DNA of 64,000 nt from Sophora flavescens (taxonomy: Eukaryota; Streptophyta; Magnoliopsida; Fabales; Fabaceae), in the NCBI GenBank assembly GCA_030762895.1, contig CM061062.1, positions 98,872,874 through 98,936,873 on the forward strand. Direction: 5' to 3'. The stretch's first letter is position 1; each line of letters starts with the position of its first letter. A program made the translations under genes and the position numbers. Below, piece by piece: positions 45,393 to 56,805 of the stretch. Below the pieces are notes generated by a model. The model searched no databases, was not told the origin of the DNA, and saw only the letters and a program-made list of their open reading frames with translations.

Positions 45393-45711
45393 TAGGTCTG
45401 AGACACCCCGACGTCTCATTAAAGAAAAACCCGAATTTATTGAAACCTAATCATGTTATTAACGTTAAACGATTACTAAAACGGCGGAGAAATTAAAACT
45501 TAAAATAAAAAATAACATATATAGAATATACATATACATACATGCATCAATATAGACATCACAACCTGGGTACAATACTGTGAAGGGAATCCCATCAGTA
45601 GGATCCCAATATGTTCAAACTGGTGATATGACAAAAATACATCAAAATACAACAGAAAAGATGCTCACCGACTCTCCACACCCAGTTCCATCTCAACATA
45701 CATGAGAAACC

Positions 45712-46299
45712 TCACACACACCTAAGCAAATAGCACTGGCCTGAGCTATCATCTACTACCACCCTCACTAGCATCCCCTGGTCCTGATGGTCCAGCCACT
45801 CCTCCGCTGCCACTGGAAGAGCTCTTATCTGATGGTTGCTGGAACATCTATCGATAAATTTTGCTATCCCTGGGATATAGTCTGGAGGATACCCGTGAAG
45901 ACGCCGAACCTGTAGCTCTGACCTCAGGAGGTGCTGGTGCCTCTGGAGCAGGCATCGGGTCCGATACTGGTGCAACTGGATCCTCCTCGGGTGCTCTGGT
46001 GCGGGTGCTGGCACAGGTCCTGGCCCTGGCACAAGTACATCAAAGGGTACCATGAAGGGAACTGGGACCATGCTCGGCATCGGCGGCATCAGAGGTATCT
46101 ACTCGCCCGGGTGTCCGATAGGGAAGGGGAGGGTCATGCTGGCTCTAAAAGTGCCAACTAAACCTAGGGGAGTCCCTTGACCAAGTACGGTCGTAACAGA
46201 AACGAGACCCGTATATACAGTGAAACGAGTGATCGGGCCCACGAACTCAAACGTCCCCTGGGGAACCCCGTATCCTGGGTCATCCATGGATGATCCCAA
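45712..46299 (-). other. Unrecognised open frames in the inserted DNA
   Basis: Minus-strand frames at 46099-46299 (GTFEFVGPITRFTVYTGLVS) and 45712-46089 (Pro/Val-rich MPPMPSMVPVPFMVP, then RRLHGYPPDYIPG) may once have been joined. The first ends just upstream of the second. No domain is recognised; they are probably remnants of a retroelement-specific protein. Confidence 0.3.
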
Positions 46300-46446
46300 T
46301 GTACCATCTCCGAACTCAGAATCTAAGGTTCAAAAATAAAATAAAACAACACCACAGCAGAAGAAAGAGGGATAAGAAGCAATATAATGTCAAATGTGAA
46401 AAGGGTTTAGCAACAGTTGATTCTATAACAGCACACTAGACATCCA

Positions 46447-46478
46447 TCTCCACACACACACACACACACATATATATA
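46447..46478. repeat. CA/TA microsatellite
   Basis: A run of CA dinucleotides passes into TA dinucleotides. Confidence 0.9.
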
Positions 46479-47884
46479 ACACAACCATTCTCAATCCAGG
46501 TCTAAGATTTTTCCTCTACCCTCCGTCGTGATGCAATGCAATGCTATATGAATTATGAATCACCACGTTCGGCCACATATCCGGATATCCACAACACCCC
46601 ATCTCCAGAGCCCCCGACGCACATCCTTATCCGCGGAGGGAGGATGCCCATGCAAAGCATTGGCACTATAGTTGCACAAATCTCCTCGATGCATCCCTCG
46701 ACCAGGCTGCTCATGCACCACATGAATTATAGCCGCGACTATAATAAAATACTCTTTGGTACGGTCTTGTCGATAGTCTGAAAGCTCGGGAACACCCTCC
46801 GAGAAGTCAAACCCCAATACCCCAACACTGGCTCACAAACTTTGTTTCAGGTCACCGTATCATAGACTCTGTTTCAGATCACCCCTTAGTGCCTTAACCT
46901 CTCATCACTATTAAATAACCTCAATCATAATTACATCTCATAATTCTCATCACCATATCACAATAATTATCTCGGTTAGGCATTACTATCCCATGTATTA
47001 TAAATTTTCCACATACATCACCATGACTCATCATGTCTTATCATTATTCTTAGAAAAATAATGGTGGGCCTGTGTGCTTAATTAAAAGAAAAGAAAACTA
47101 AACGTACAATATTAATTAATAGGAATGAGAGTAGGGCCTTGATATAATAAGATTAGATTTTGGTTTAGAGATAGTGTCACTCTGTTTGACCTTATTTCAA
47201 TATAAACAGGAGGGGAGTATAGCGCCGCACAGTGACAAAAAGAATAGATAGAAACTACCGGCTCTCTAGTGCCGCACAGTGGAAGAAATAAGGAAATGGA
47301 GAGCAGCGTTGTGTCAGGTTGATACTGATAAAGGGGGCCACACTTGTAAAAAAAATATATTGAAGAAAGCAAGAAATTATTTTTGGTGAAGCATGATTTT
47401 GTCATGGATAAATTTTAAAGCTTTTCGGAGGTCTTAGAGAAGTAAGTAAACACCTCTTTTCTTAAACTTCCATGATATAGAATTTCAAAGGATTTGATTA
47501 TGAAATTAAGAGTATTTATTTAGGGTTTTGTCTTCAAAATAAAATTGATTAAATTGACTATTTGATATGAAACACATTCTTGATATTTATATTGGTTGAT
47601 TGATATGCTTGTAGATGTATATTATTCCTTGTGTTTATGATTGCTACATTGTACTCGTAAATTTACGTGACAACATGATATTTGTTCAATTGATATTTAT
47701 GAGTTGATTATATGATGATATGGAATCGTAGTGGTTATATGCTTTGAAAAGTTTGTCAATTGTGATTGATGGTTTTATGCTTCGGAATATGGATGAATGG
47801 GTATATGCATGATATGTGAAATTTTTTTATATGCCGAATAAGAATGGGGCATTGGCTTGTAACATCGCCATTTAATGGGATGTC

Positions 47885-48215
47885 GAAAAATAAGATATGG
47901 GGCAAGGAATCCATTTTACGAACGAGGCTCTCGGGTCACCATTAATGGGAGGCAAGGAACCAATTTAATTACGAGGTTCTCGGATCACCATAGGGGCAAG
48001 GAGTCAATTCTAAAATGGGATTCCGGAGTCACCGTGGGGGCAAGGAATCAATTTTAGAACGAGGTTCTCGGGCCACCATAAAGAGGGTGGCAAGGAATCA
48101 ATTCTAGAACGAGGTTCCCGAGTCACCGCAGACAAGGGGCAATGAACCAATTTAATGAGGTTCTCGAGTCACCGAACTGGGCAAGAAACCAACACAGAGT
48201 GGGGTTTCCGAGTCA
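47885..48215 (+). repeat. Degenerate tandem repeats of about 45-55 bp
   Basis: About seven units of the form GGCAAGGAATCAATTYTAGA, ACGAGGTTCTCGGGTCACC. The spacing varies between units and no long frame crosses them. Confidence 0.85.
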
Positions 48216-49436
48216 CTTGAGGATTGTGTTATTGTGTGATGTGTGATTACTTTGTTTAATTAATATATGATATTTGATTATGTTGTCGTTATATGATTGT
48301 TGTAATTAAATGTATTTTTTTAAAATAACATTATTTTGGAAAATTAGCGGGTACCATGGTTGTTTTTCCGGTTACCGTGCCGGCTGAAAGCAACATCTTT
48401 TCGAAAACCTTTTAGAACTGTGTTTACTTACTGGGATTATAAATCTCATCAGCGGTGTTGTCTTTCAGAGTATACAGGTGTTGAGATAGATGATGCAGCA
48501 TCTTGAGAAAGTCTTCAAGATATTAGCTCAAGTTTATTTTTATTTATTTATTTCTTTTGGGTTTATTAGACGTCCGTGCTTTGAGGCAAAAACAATTGTA
48601 AAGAGTTATGTGGTTTTCATTAATTAATATTTATGAGGCTTTATTTTATTTAATTATTTTGAATATACGAGAACCTTTTACTCTATTTTTTTTAGTGAAA
48701 AATCTTATGACTCGATTATTTAATTTAAATATTATAAAGGTTTTTATAGAAAATTAATTTGGGCTACTAATGTACGAAGGGCGTTACAAATTTCAATACT
48801 CATACCATCATCCATCAATTATCAACAGCAATCCAAACAGTTCAATCAGTCAAAGCAGGCAATCGGTGATAATAAAATAATATATTTTATAAATTACGAT
48901 GATAAACGTACGATCTCAATATCATCATTGGTACCACTAAGTAGTCCCCAATGTGATATGGACATTGTCCGTTACTCGCTCTCTAGTAGGATTTAGGTAG
49001 CCTTACGCCATTATCGAATTAAGTACCACTTCACCGTTTCCGACGTTAAATGGTTTCTTTCCCCCACCTAGAAAGTCGTACGATGATTGAAACGTAACGA
49101 AACAAGGAATTTCCCCCAAGCTCCCAGTTCTGCCTTGTGCAATTCTAAGACCTCCGAGCCTCCAAAAATTCACCTAGATACCACATTACGAAGTGCACGT
49201 TACTACGAGTTCAAATTCGAAAGCAGAATCGAATTTCGATAACCGAAACAAAAGATAACTTAAGAAACGTAACAGACAAAATTTTGACTTAAAGAGAGTA
49301 GGATTTACCTCCTCTATTGAATAAAAGAAGAAGAGAACAATGTAGATATCGTCACCCCGAACGCAACCATGTAATCGGAAATGTGAGGGATGATCGAGAC
49401 TCTCAAACTCCTGTCTTGAAGGTATTTCTCTCAGTA

Positions 49437-49465
49437 GATGTCTCTCTCTCTCCCTCTCTCTCTAA
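49437..49465. repeat. CT-rich microsatellite
   Basis: A short run dominated by TC dinucleotides. Confidence 0.85.
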
Positions 49466-49573
49466 TTCACTCTTGCTGCTCTCTGTTTTCTCTCAACTCC
49501 CAGCTCTCTGTTTTTCATGAAATGACTTAAGTGAACTTGGTTAGTTCACTTAATCCCTTTTATTTTTTGACTT

Positions 49574-49640
49574 ACGCTGCCACGCTCGAGCGTGAAAAGG
49601 GCCACGCTAGAGCGTGCCCACGCTTGAGCGTGGGAAGCAG
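49574..49640. repeat. Cluster of CACGCT-AGCGTG palindromes
   Basis: Three close palindromes, CACGCTCGAGCGTG, CACGCTAGAGCGTG and CACGCTTGAGCGTG, lie within 60 bases. Half-site text GCTTGAGCGT recurs near 49738 and 49759. Confidence 0.85.
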
Positions 49641-50112
49641 GTAGGACCACCGCGCATGCAACCAATCTTGGAGTGCCATGTTAGCCCTGATTGACACGTG
49701 GCAATCAACGCATGATCTTGTCTGGTTGACTGGGGTGCTTGAGCGTGGACACACCCATGCTTGAGCGTTGACCATTGACCAAAAGTCAACTTGTTATGTT
49801 TCGGGTCCGTTCGACGCCCGATTGAGTTCAAATTTAAGATATAGGCTCATTAGGACCTAATAAACAACCTCAAACCATAAAAAATGCCTCATCTCTAACT
49901 CCAAATTTCTTATTTCACACTCATACGTCTTAAAGACGATAATCGGGGAAAAACCCTAAGTTATTCTTTTGTTCAAATTCACTCCAAAAGGTTGTGTACT
50001 TTCCATGCAAGGGTCTCTATGCCTCAAACAACATCTTAACTACATAATCCAAATCCTAAACCTAATCCTCTTACGTAAACAACACATAAAATAACATATG
50101 TTAAAAAGTCCG

Positions 50113-50377
50113 CCTGATGGGACAAAAGGCAGGGAAAAGGAATAACAAAGCAAAAGCAACAGAAACTCCTCCTAACATTATCGGCCTTAGTTTCATTGGA
50201 GATACTGTGAAAGAAAAAAACTCCATCATGGCAAAAGTAGTTGAGACAAAGAAGGTAGAGAACATGTGCAAGTATTACAATATCCTCCTGAAGGATACAT
50301 ATGAGATGTCTGAGGCACAACTCCAACATCATAAAATTTATTGTGATTTTATTAGGCCAAATTTGGAAAATAATTAG
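50113..50377 (+). pseudogene. Harbinger ORF1-like protein, C-terminal part
   Basis: The frame reads MGQKAGKRNNKAKATETPPN, then LSFIGDTVKEKNSIMAKVVE and ILLKDTYEMSEAQLQHH, ending FIRPNLENN and a stop. This is the C-terminal half of the plant PIF/Harbinger ORF1 protein and continues directly from the fragment ending at 45392. The ATG inside it is an internal Met of the family, not a true start. Upstream of it CGC CTG keeps the frame open toward the insertion. Confidence 0.72.
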
Positions 50378-50680
50378 TCATTATGTACTAGCCATCGTTG
50401 TACTTTAATTCTAATTATGTATTTCTGGTTGTTTTTAAATGATTGTCGTTAATATAATATATTTGATTTGTTATTAAATGTTTTTATTTTAATTATTTAT
50501 TAATTTGACTTTATGATAAAAAATAAATTATTAAGTTTAAATAAAAAAATAAATTAATAGTATAAACATGTGACACCTATGTAGGACCCACAAAAATAAC
50601 TTAAAAACACTTTAAAAATTATAGCATTTGAGTGAAATCTGGTTGGGTTCTTAAATCTGTTATGACATAATGTGTATTGA

Positions 50681-51190
50681 GTTGCACTAAGCATTCAGCA
50701 TGGAGTTCAATGCGCAACTCCATTCCGTACACAAGCATAACAAAAGCTAACCAACGACCAAAGTCCAAAACCCCATTGCTTTAGAAATCTTGGGATATTG
50801 ACAAAAGTGGGGAATTGGTAAAGGGCTAATTGCTAAATTCCTAATTATTGGATTGTCACGATAGGCAATTATTTTTTCAATCTGTGCATGCTAATAAAAA
50901 CACAGCCCAGATCCCATTTAGCTGGCATTTGCCCCGCAGAGGAGCAATAATTTGAAACGAGTCAGGCCAGCCCAATTAACTATTTATTGGGTTAGTTAGT
51001 TGGCCCAACATACCCAGCCATTTTAACACTATAAGCTGAAATTAAGAGAAATTTTTTTGTTGACATGTTATTTAAGGAAACAGGTTAAACTTTAAAGATT
51101 AAAAATAAAATTATGAAATGAAAATATAAACATTTTAAAATATAAATTTCAAAATTATTTTATTTTTATTTAAATACTTAATAAAAAATA
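50681..51190. other. Non-coding DNA
   Basis: Nothing recognisable besides AT-rich text. Confidence 0.5.
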
Positions 51191-51461
51191 TGGTTAAATA
51201 TGTTTTTAGTCCCTCAAATTTGAGTGATGTTCAGTTTTAGTCTCCCATTTGAAAACGTATTTTTTTAGTCCCCAAATTCTAAAATGTGTCAGTTTTAATC
51301 TACAAACGTATCTTTTAGAATTATCCAAATGTATGTTTTAATCCCTTTTGGATACCAAAATTGACACATTTTAGAATTTTAGGACAAAAATGTACGTTTT
51401 CGAAACAAAGTATTAAAATCGAACATCACAAAAATTTGGGGACTAAAAATATATTTAATCC
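51191..51461. mobile_element. Fold-back MITE with near-perfect 9-bp duplication
   Basis: The left end TGGTTAAATATGTTTTTAGT pairs with the right end, GGATTAAATATATTTTTAGT on the minus strand, and the arms continue with CCCTCAAATTT and CCCCAAATTT. The flanks TAAAAAATA (51182-51190) and TGAAAAATA (51462-51470) agree at eight of nine bases, which suggests a Mutator-like origin. It lies just upstream of the bromodomain gene. Confidence 0.72.
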
Positions 51462-51595
51462 TGAAAAATATTAACTTTATTTCTTGAAGGACACAAGATA
51501 ATGAATTTTTTAAAAACTAAAATTAAATATTATAAAAAAAGAAAATAAAATAGAGTAAATCCCAAGTAATAAAGAGTAAACGCGGAGATAAGGAA

Positions 51596-51604
51596 AAACC
51601 CTAA
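51596..51604 (+). promoter_or_regulatory. Telo-box (AAACCCTAA) upstream of the bromodomain gene
   Basis: AAACCCTAA lies just before the C/T-rich leader of the gene. Telo-boxes are common near transcription starts of plant housekeeping and growth genes. The role here is inferred. Confidence 0.5.
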
Positions 51605-51609
51605 AAAAA

Positions 51610-52674
51610 CACACTGCCACTGTGCCACTGCTTCTGCTTCTGCTTCTGCTTCTGCTTCTCTTCTCTTCTCCTGCGTCGATCTACGAGGGGGGCTTCCCAG
51701 CCCTCTCTCTCTCCCCCCTGCAACTAAGGTATCTTCCTTTTGAACCCCTTAATCTCCTTTTCTAGAGTTTAATTTTTTTTATATTCTTCTTCATCTTGTT
51801 GATTGATTGTTTTGTTGTTTGGGTCGCTACGGGAACAGGGTAGCCTAAAAGTTTTCAATTTCGGGGCTTTCTCTTTTTTATTTTGCTTTCCCATTCGATT
51901 TAAACGCGGAATGGGCGAAATTGGCTACTTTTTCTTACTCGGGCTTTTTCAATTTCGTAGATTCTTTTGTTAGTATCCAACTGAAGTAGTTTTCGTTTAC
52001 TATGTTGAATTGAAGTGACTTACTTTGTCTGAGACATCTTTTTACCACTTACGCTGCTATATTATAGCTGGATTTTTGCTCACATCTCTTTCATATGATT
52101 GTGGCTAATTGCATATGATTTGTTTCAAGGTATCACGAAGTTGCTATGCTTTACCCTCAAATTGTTCCTGTATAGCTATTGTCTATATTTGATTGTCCTA
52201 GGTTATTCACTTTGGAATTCCATCCCCGAATTGTTTCATTGATTTTTGTAATTTTAGTAGTCTGGAATCTGGATGCGGTCCTTTTAAATTATGATTTGGG
52301 AAAAATATTTAATTACTGTGAATGTCTTACACTTTGGGGTTCTAATTTCGATGTCATATATTAATAACCTTTTCAGAATGGTAAATTGGTAATATACTTT
52401 TTTTTTAGCAAAGCAAACGTTTTGTTTAAAAGAACATGTGCTGCATTGTCGTTTCCGGTGATGCTGACCCACATAAGTTATTTGTGCTGAGATTGCTGCT
52501 ATCTTCCGTCCTAATGAATTTTTTATTTGGGCTACCGGCTACCCAGGTGATCTGTCTTCACATGGAAGCATTGCATGTCTGATTCCTTTGCCCTCAAAGG
52601 AGTTCGAGTCTTCTGGTGTATGAGAATTTGGACATCTAGACAGTGCCTCGCACTGCCACATTCACTTTATCGCT
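51610..52674 (+). other. Predicted 5' leader of the bromodomain gene, with intron and upstream ORFs
   Basis: A first non-coding exon is predicted at about 51610-51728. It contains five TTCTGC units and a CT-rich patch and ends CAACTAAG before GTATCT. The second exon would start at 52547 after CTACCCAG. Between it and the main ATG are two upstream ATGs. One opens a 6-codon ORF at 52562-52582. The other opens a 37-codon ORF at 52575-52688 that overlaps the main start in a different frame. Splice sites are by inspection only. Confidence 0.55.
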
Positions 52675-55600
52675 ATGATTTCTACTGAAACTATAGTACC
52701 AAGTAGAAAATTGAAGATCAAGTTTTCTGCCAAAAAGGTAGAAGTTGATCCTGGGGTAAAATGTGAGTTTGGACAGAAAGTGTCCCAAATTGATGAAAAT
52801 GGGCAAAATGGGCACTGTAATTCAAAGGAGAAACCCTCTATGCCAGATTCCAACAAGAGGGGACCACCAGAGAGTATTGAATGCCAAAAGGCGAAAAGGC
52901 AGAAGATTGACCGGAAAGAATCTTTACAGTGTGCTACAATCCTGAAGAGTTTAATATCCCATCCATATAGCTGGGTCTTTAGCAAACCAGTGGATCCTGT
53001 AGCATTGAACATTCCAGATTACTTTACAGTCATATCTCAACCCATGGATCTAGGCACAATCAAATCCAAGCTGGAGAAAAGTATTTATTATGGCATCGAG
53101 GAATTTGCAGCTGATGTCAGATTGACCTTTTCAAATGCCATGACATATAATCCTCCTAGTAACGATGTTCATTTAATGGCGAAAGAACTCGACAAAATAT
53201 TTGACAGAAAATGGAAAGACTTGGATAAAAAACGGAAGTGTGAAGATGAGCATGGGAAAAGCATGATTGGAGCAATTAAGGAAACTGTGAGAAAAAGTTG
53301 TAACGGGACACGTCCCCGCCATAAAGATACCTTGCCCAAGAAGTCACAATCTTGTGAACACAAAGGAACCCAGAAGATTAGTTCATTGTCGGCAAGAAAT
53401 GCTAGTGTAAGTTTTGTTATCTGTGAGGGAGAAAAGTCTTATATTGTAATATGCAAGGATACAATATATTTACTATAATTGACTAGAATTGATGAAATAA
53501 AATCGATACTTTTGCAACTTTGCTCACCTTATTATGGTCACATGTTTTGTTTATTTTTTAAAGATGTATTATATTGGCAATGTTTTTCTCATAGGTGGAG
53601 GTTCCTAAATTGTCACAGATGCCTTGCAAATTGATTAAGAAAGACTTGCACACAGGTGAGAACTGAGAAGCATTATGATTTATGAATACAGTATGAATTT
53701 GTGGATCTGAAAAGCTAATACCTGTTAATTCTATAGGCAACAATGGTAACCATGACGGGGGACATTCTTCTGGCTCTTTAAAGGCCTGCCCTTCATTGCG
53801 TATTGTCACATGCAAGTGTAGTATTTGTGGTGACGTCACATGCAGTTGTGTAATTCCTAGCAACTCCACTCGTGCATCATCAGGTACTTAGACGATCTTC
53901 TCACTGCTCTCTTCACTGTGTCTTTGTTGCCTAATGGACTTCTATTTGTGCCTTTAGATATATCTTATGAAGGATCCGAAGGAAGGGACCTTATTGCATT
54001 TGGTGCTGATGCTTTGAGAATGGTATTAACAACATAATTATCAAATATCATTAGCAAAATTAGCTGTAGCTTTTAGAAATTTCTTTTGCATAAGAAACTT
54101 TTTGCCTAATTTCAGGATTGCCAGACTAAATGTACATCACCTTCCCAGAGGAAATCTGATCCTGATTCCGATGGTGAGAAGAATTTATGTTTTCTGATAT
54201 GTTATGTTCTACCTGTTATTTATCACTGATATGTTTTAATGTTGATATTATGCAAAGGGGCCATAAGTTCTTTGGATAGCGAAACTGTCTCTTCTGGTTC
54301 TCAGCTTGCAACTCTGGCCACTGATGCGTCTTCTGGAGAAGGTCTGTTTCTCTGCCTTTGATGCTATAATTAACTGCCGTTGAATTTTTTTACTGAGTTT
54401 GTAAGACACTAATTACTATGTTTTTTATGTTTAGTATGGAGCACCGCTGTTTTTTCTGTACAGCTGTCACCTAAAAGGGCTCTGCGTGCTGCTATTCTTA
54501 AAAGCCGCTTTGCAGATACCATCTTGAAAGCTCAACAAAAGACACTTCTTGAAAATGTAAGGCTACGTGAGGGTATCTTGATTGCAGTAATTTCTCCTCT
54601 TGCCTTCGTAAAATGCAGTGTGGTTTCCTAATATTCTTTAGTTACTCTTGTTTAGGGTGATAAAGGTGATCCTTTGAAAATGCAGCTGGAAAAGGAGAGA
54701 TTGGAAAGGATTCAGCGTGAAGGTGAATATAGCATCTCTTACGTACTTGGGAGAATATTTAATTTGGTAGAAATATCTGTATGCTTGTTTTGAACTTTGA
54801 ATTCTCATTAGTTGCATTATTTGCGTCTGTTCTGTTTTTCCAATGTTGTCAATCTCTTGGTAGGAAGCTGCCTCATGCAATTTATTTCTGCCTGTATTGT
54901 ATAAAACAAGTAGACTCTCGGAATACCTGATTAAACTGATGCTTTATATTGGGATATATTTCAAGTATTTCAACCTGTATTTTATGATTCTCCACTTGAG
55001 GACCTTCCAATATCACAACCATTGATTTTATCAATCGCAACAAGATAAAAAGTCATCCACGTTATGCTTTTTCCTAGTAGTTAGTGTAAATTACTTGTCA
55101 TACTATGGTACATTCTGAAGTGGTACAGCAGCCACCGATTGCCCTTGCATTTTTAGTTGTTTGATTGTTTAAAGAGGAGCTACTTGTTGTCTTGTCTTCT
55201 TATTGTCAAGTACTTGCTAATTTGATTTTGGTGCGTACTGCAGGGACTTTTATGATTTCATTATACTTGAATTGTGATAAGAGATTATTTGACACGACTT
55301 TGCTTGCTGGGTTGATGATATTAATATGTAGAATGTAGTATTATGATATTTTACTTTATTCTTTATTCTAGTCAGGTCCCATGGAGCCCAGGCCCATGAC
55401 TACATGTATATATAGTCTTCTACTCTTTTTCACAGATGCATCATTTATTTTATTTATAATATATGATTATAACCCCTGTTCATGATATGCTACATAATAG
55501 AGAGAGCTAGGATTGAAACCCAAATTAAAAATGCTGAAGCTGCTGCAAGAATGAGGGCTGAGGAAGAGTTGAGGCAACAAAGAGAAAAGGAAAGAGAAGC

Positions 55601-55955
55601 TGCACGAGTTGCAATTCAAAAGGTTTTTATCTGTGTGTGTGTGTATGCATATTTTAACATGAATTTTGTATCATTAACACACTGATATCTTCTTTTGTAG
55701 ATGAAAAGAACTGTTGAGATAGAACATAATTTGGAGATTGTTAAAGAACTTGAAAATTTGAGCGGGTGCACGCTCTCTTATAAGGCCCTGAGTGGCGGAA
55801 GAAATGGTTGTAGAGTTGCAATGGAAACACTGGATAAACCTCAGCTTGAGAACCCATTAGAGCGGCTTGGTTTATTTATCAAGAATGAATATGCGGCAGA
55901 TGAAGATGAGGAGGAGGTTATGAATGGAAGCTGGGAAGAAGGGGAAATATTTTAG
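52675..55955 (+). CDS. Bromodomain transcription regulator, GTE8-12 type
   Basis: Coding exons with GT-AG borders: 52675-53406, 53595-53655, 53737-53883, 53958-54022, 54116-54173, 54258-54341, 54435-54556, 54656-54722, 55501-55622 and 55701-55955, plus a leader exon. The sum is 571 codons in one open frame, 570 residues. The N-terminus MISTETIVPSRKLKIKFSAK fits the GTE12-like group. The bromodomain (residues about 83-184) has WVF at the shelf and YNPPSNDV with the acetyl-lysine-binding Asn near 159. A cysteine cluster (CKCSICGDVTCSC, exon 4 of this list) follows. The conserved SPKRALRAAILKSRFADTIL block, a Lys/Glu/Arg-rich coiled coil and a C-terminus ending WEEGEIF complete it. Such nuclear proteins bind acetylated histones. 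The gene looks intact and is convergent with eIF4E, ending 850 bp from it. Confidence 0.9.
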
Positions 55956-56173
55956 TGATAGATATTGATGTGATTCTGCCAACTCTAACTGTTTATATAT
56001 TTTTGACTTGTAGGGAAACAGAAAAACATTGTAAAAAATGCATATTGCTGTAGAAATAGGTGGTTTGATCATGTCTTACCTATTACCTTCCATCTTGTGT
56101 GTAGCAACGAAGTAAAATAGTATTTGTAGTACTATTAAAAAAGCAGAAGGGTTCTTTTGTTCTTTATCTAGTT

Positions 56174-56330
56174 TTAGGTTAAATCAATCTTTTCGATCCA
56201 ACCGTAAATAGGAAAAACATGTATTAGTTAGTAGGGATGTATTTGAAATTTTTTTGAAGTTCTGGGACACCTTTTCAAAATAAATTACTGAAATTGTAGG
56301 AATTAAGAATTGATTTAATCATGGTTAGTT
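56174..56330. repeat. Small fold-back sequence
   Basis: TAGGTTAAATCAATCTTTT at about 56175 pairs with AATTAAGAATTGATTTAATC near 56302-56321 in inverse orientation. It lies between the two convergent genes and is perhaps a short MITE. Confidence 0.45.
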
Positions 56331-56805
56331 TAAGTTAAAAATTGTCAACAAAACTAGTTATTTTAATAATTTATCACTAACATGTGGCTACAATGGAGTA
56401 ATTATTATTATTGTAATTGTAACACCGTTATTATTAGTGCAGTTTAGCCCATTGAAAACGGTAGAAGAAAAAAAAATCAAAAGAAATTTGCTCCATTAAT
56501 TTCCATAATGTTCTTAAAAGGACAAAAAAAGCTGGGGGACGCTTGCTTTATATTATGCTACTAAGGGTTTGTAGGAATGAAATATAAACATGATGATGCA
56601 TATTTTCCAGTCAACCATCATCTATTGTAGATTGAATCCAGAAGCAATTATTTAACATCTTTCAGTCAGAAATATTCTCCGTACACATATAAGAAAATAC
56701 TATCAGAGACGAGAAATGAAAAAGGCTCAAGACAGGAAATGGCATCCACCAGGATAGAACGGTAGCGTATCCTAAACTTGCTACCAGGATAGCACGCTAT
56801 ACAGT

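Larger units (their letters stand above)
45393..50109. mobile_element. About 4.7 kb of retroelement-like DNA inserted into the Harbinger ORF1
   Basis: The insertion is placed by the break and resumption of the ORF1 text. Only CCG (45390-45392 and 50110-50112) is shared at the two edges, so a full duplication was not resolved. The DNA looks LTR-retrotransposon-like: TGAGACACCCCGACGTCTC near 45398, GGGCGTTACA near 48781, LTR-like A/T-rich text and CG palindromes near 49575-49640. No RT or integrase was found. It may be more than one element. Confidence 0.5.
43084..50680 (+). mobile_element. PIF/Harbinger-like element relic, ends approximate
   Basis: A PIF/Harbinger ORF1-type protein is encoded in two parts (44963-45392 and 50113-50377). 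Sequence near 43084-43240 (GTGGGTTCTTAAAACACGAG, GCGTTGGAGTGAGTCCATG) and near 50620-50665 (ATTTGAGTGAAATCTGG, GGGTTCTTAAA) has the look of the ends of such elements and resembles the MITE units near 8.4-8.9 kb. The DDE transposase ORF is absent. The exact termini and a TTA duplication were not resolved, so the limits are estimates. Confidence 0.5.
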
